Position numbers and translations under genes: made by a program. The notes below the pieces were generated by a model. It saw nothing but the letters and a program-made list of their open reading frames with translations, had not been told where the DNA came from and searched no databases. From Kribbella qitaiheensis (GTDB taxonomy: Bacteria > Actinomycetota > Actinomycetes > Propionibacteriales > Kribbellaceae): DNA of 64,000 bases. Below are positions 63,618 through 64,000 of this stretch, one piece after another; positions within the stretch are counted from its first letter, which is position 1, and every line of letters begins with the position of its first letter. The stretch covers positions 6,758,001 to 6,822,000 of the forward strand of contig NZ_CP043661.1 of NCBI RefSeq assembly GCF_014217565.1, in the 5' to 3' direction.

Positions 63618-64000
63618 GTGCCCGTGGATACCGTCGATGCCGTCGTCAGCCTGAGTAAGCGGAGAGGCTTCGTCTATCCGTGCGGCGAGATCTACGGCGG
63701 TACCAAGTCGGCATGGGACTATGGACCGCTCGGTGTCGAGCTGAAGAACAACGTCCGGACCCAGTGGTGGCGCTCGATGGTGACGAGCCGCGACGACATC
63801 GTCGGGCTGGACTCCTCGGTGATCCTGCCGACCAAGGTCTGGGAGGCGTCCGGTCACCTGCAGGAGTTCGTCGACCCGCTGACCGAGTGCCAGTCCTGCC
63901 ACAAGCGGTACCGCGACGACCACCTGCGCGAGGAGTTCGCGCGCCGCAAGAACAAGGACCCCGAAGAGGTGAAGCTCGCCGAGATCGCCTGCCCGAACTG
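63618..64000 (+). CDS. glyS: glycine-tRNA ligase, N-terminal part (cut by window edge)
   Basis: The first 127 codons of the single-chain (alpha2-type) glycyl-tRNA synthetase. VDAVVSLSKRRGFVYPCGEIYGGTKSAWDYGPLGVELKNNVRTQWWRSMV contains motif 1, followed by VGLDSSVILPTKVWEASGHLQEFVDPLTECQSCHKRYRDD with a Cys pair (CQSC) characteristic of bacterial homologues. It begins at GTG 63618 with GGAG 8 bases upstream, and runs off the right edge. Confidence 0.95.
   Translation, partial: MPVDTVDAVVSLSKRRGFVYPCGEIYGGTKSAWDYGPLGVELKNNVRTQWWRSMVTSRDDIVGLDSSVILPTKVWEASGHLQEFVDPLTECQSCHKRYRDDHLREEFARRKNKDPEEVKLAEIACPN

Overview
This 64 kb window is high-GC actinobacterial chromosome. Housekeeping landmarks (hrcA-dnaJ-rsmE, phoH-ybeY-CBS protein-era, leuA, recO, uppS, zur-znuABC, the start of glyS), a mycothiol-dependent formaldehyde dehydrogenase and many GTG starts point to Propionibacteriales, probably Kribbella or a Nocardioides relative. 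The genus is inferred from gene order and style, not from a search. No rRNA, tRNA, CRISPR array, IS element or prophage was seen.

Layout. 1-2.8 kb: the first codons of a leftward lipoprotein, then a patatin-like lipase. 2.8-6.9 kb: DUF3097, followed by the wreck of a fatty acyl-AMP ligase plus type I polyketide synthase locus (ACP-KS-AT order). 7-13.3 kb: DUF222/HNH protein, NCS1 nucleobase transporter, metallo-beta-lactamase fold enzyme, and a ThuA/Gfo-Idh pair. 13.3-24 kb: heat-shock repressor hrcA behind a CIRCE operator, dnaJ, rsmE, a SnoaL/ArsR divergent pair, a SigE-type sigma factor with a coupled membrane protein, and the phoH-ybeY-CBS-cdd-like-era-GNAT run. 24-37 kb: nitroreductase/LysR, double-GNAT proteins, PPOX oxidoreductase, leuA with a leader-peptide attenuator, an ABC/FtsX exporter, aldo-keto reductase and NmrA-like protein. 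37-48 kb: recO, two secreted proteins, uppS, GNAT, LLM oxidoreductase, a two-component system coupled to an ABC-2 exporter, and mycothiol-linked formaldehyde detoxification. 48-53 kb: zinc homeostasis (zur, znuBCA, a Zur box, and a divergent His-rich YibE/F protein). 53-56 kb: the 3' half of an Ebo-type cluster (truncated TatD, EboE, phosphodiesterase-like protein). 56-60 kb: LacI regulator and two secreted discoidin-domain proteins, one a GH16 beta-glucanase. 60-64 kb: DUF305 lipoprotein, FAD monooxygenase/TetR pair, small membrane protein, ABM-domain protein and the beginning of glyS.

Two kinds of broken gene must be separated. The acyl-AMP ligase/PKS locus and the TatD gene have lost whole segments and are real relics. 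Nine other genes (NCS1, dnaJ, two GNATs, FtsX, LLM, znuA, yibE/F, FAD monooxygenase) are full length except for exactly one extra base each. In eight of the nine the extra base falls in a GGGCC run, where removing one G restores the family sequence. The pattern suggests a systematic consensus error at GGCC sites rather than eight independent inactivations, so I annotate these as whole genes.

Regulatory sequence is unusually readable here: a CIRCE element, a leucine leader peptide with a terminator hairpin, a Zur box across a probably leaderless znuA start, palindromic operators at the ArsR, LacI and TetR-type divergent pairs, and a possible CTG start for phoH.
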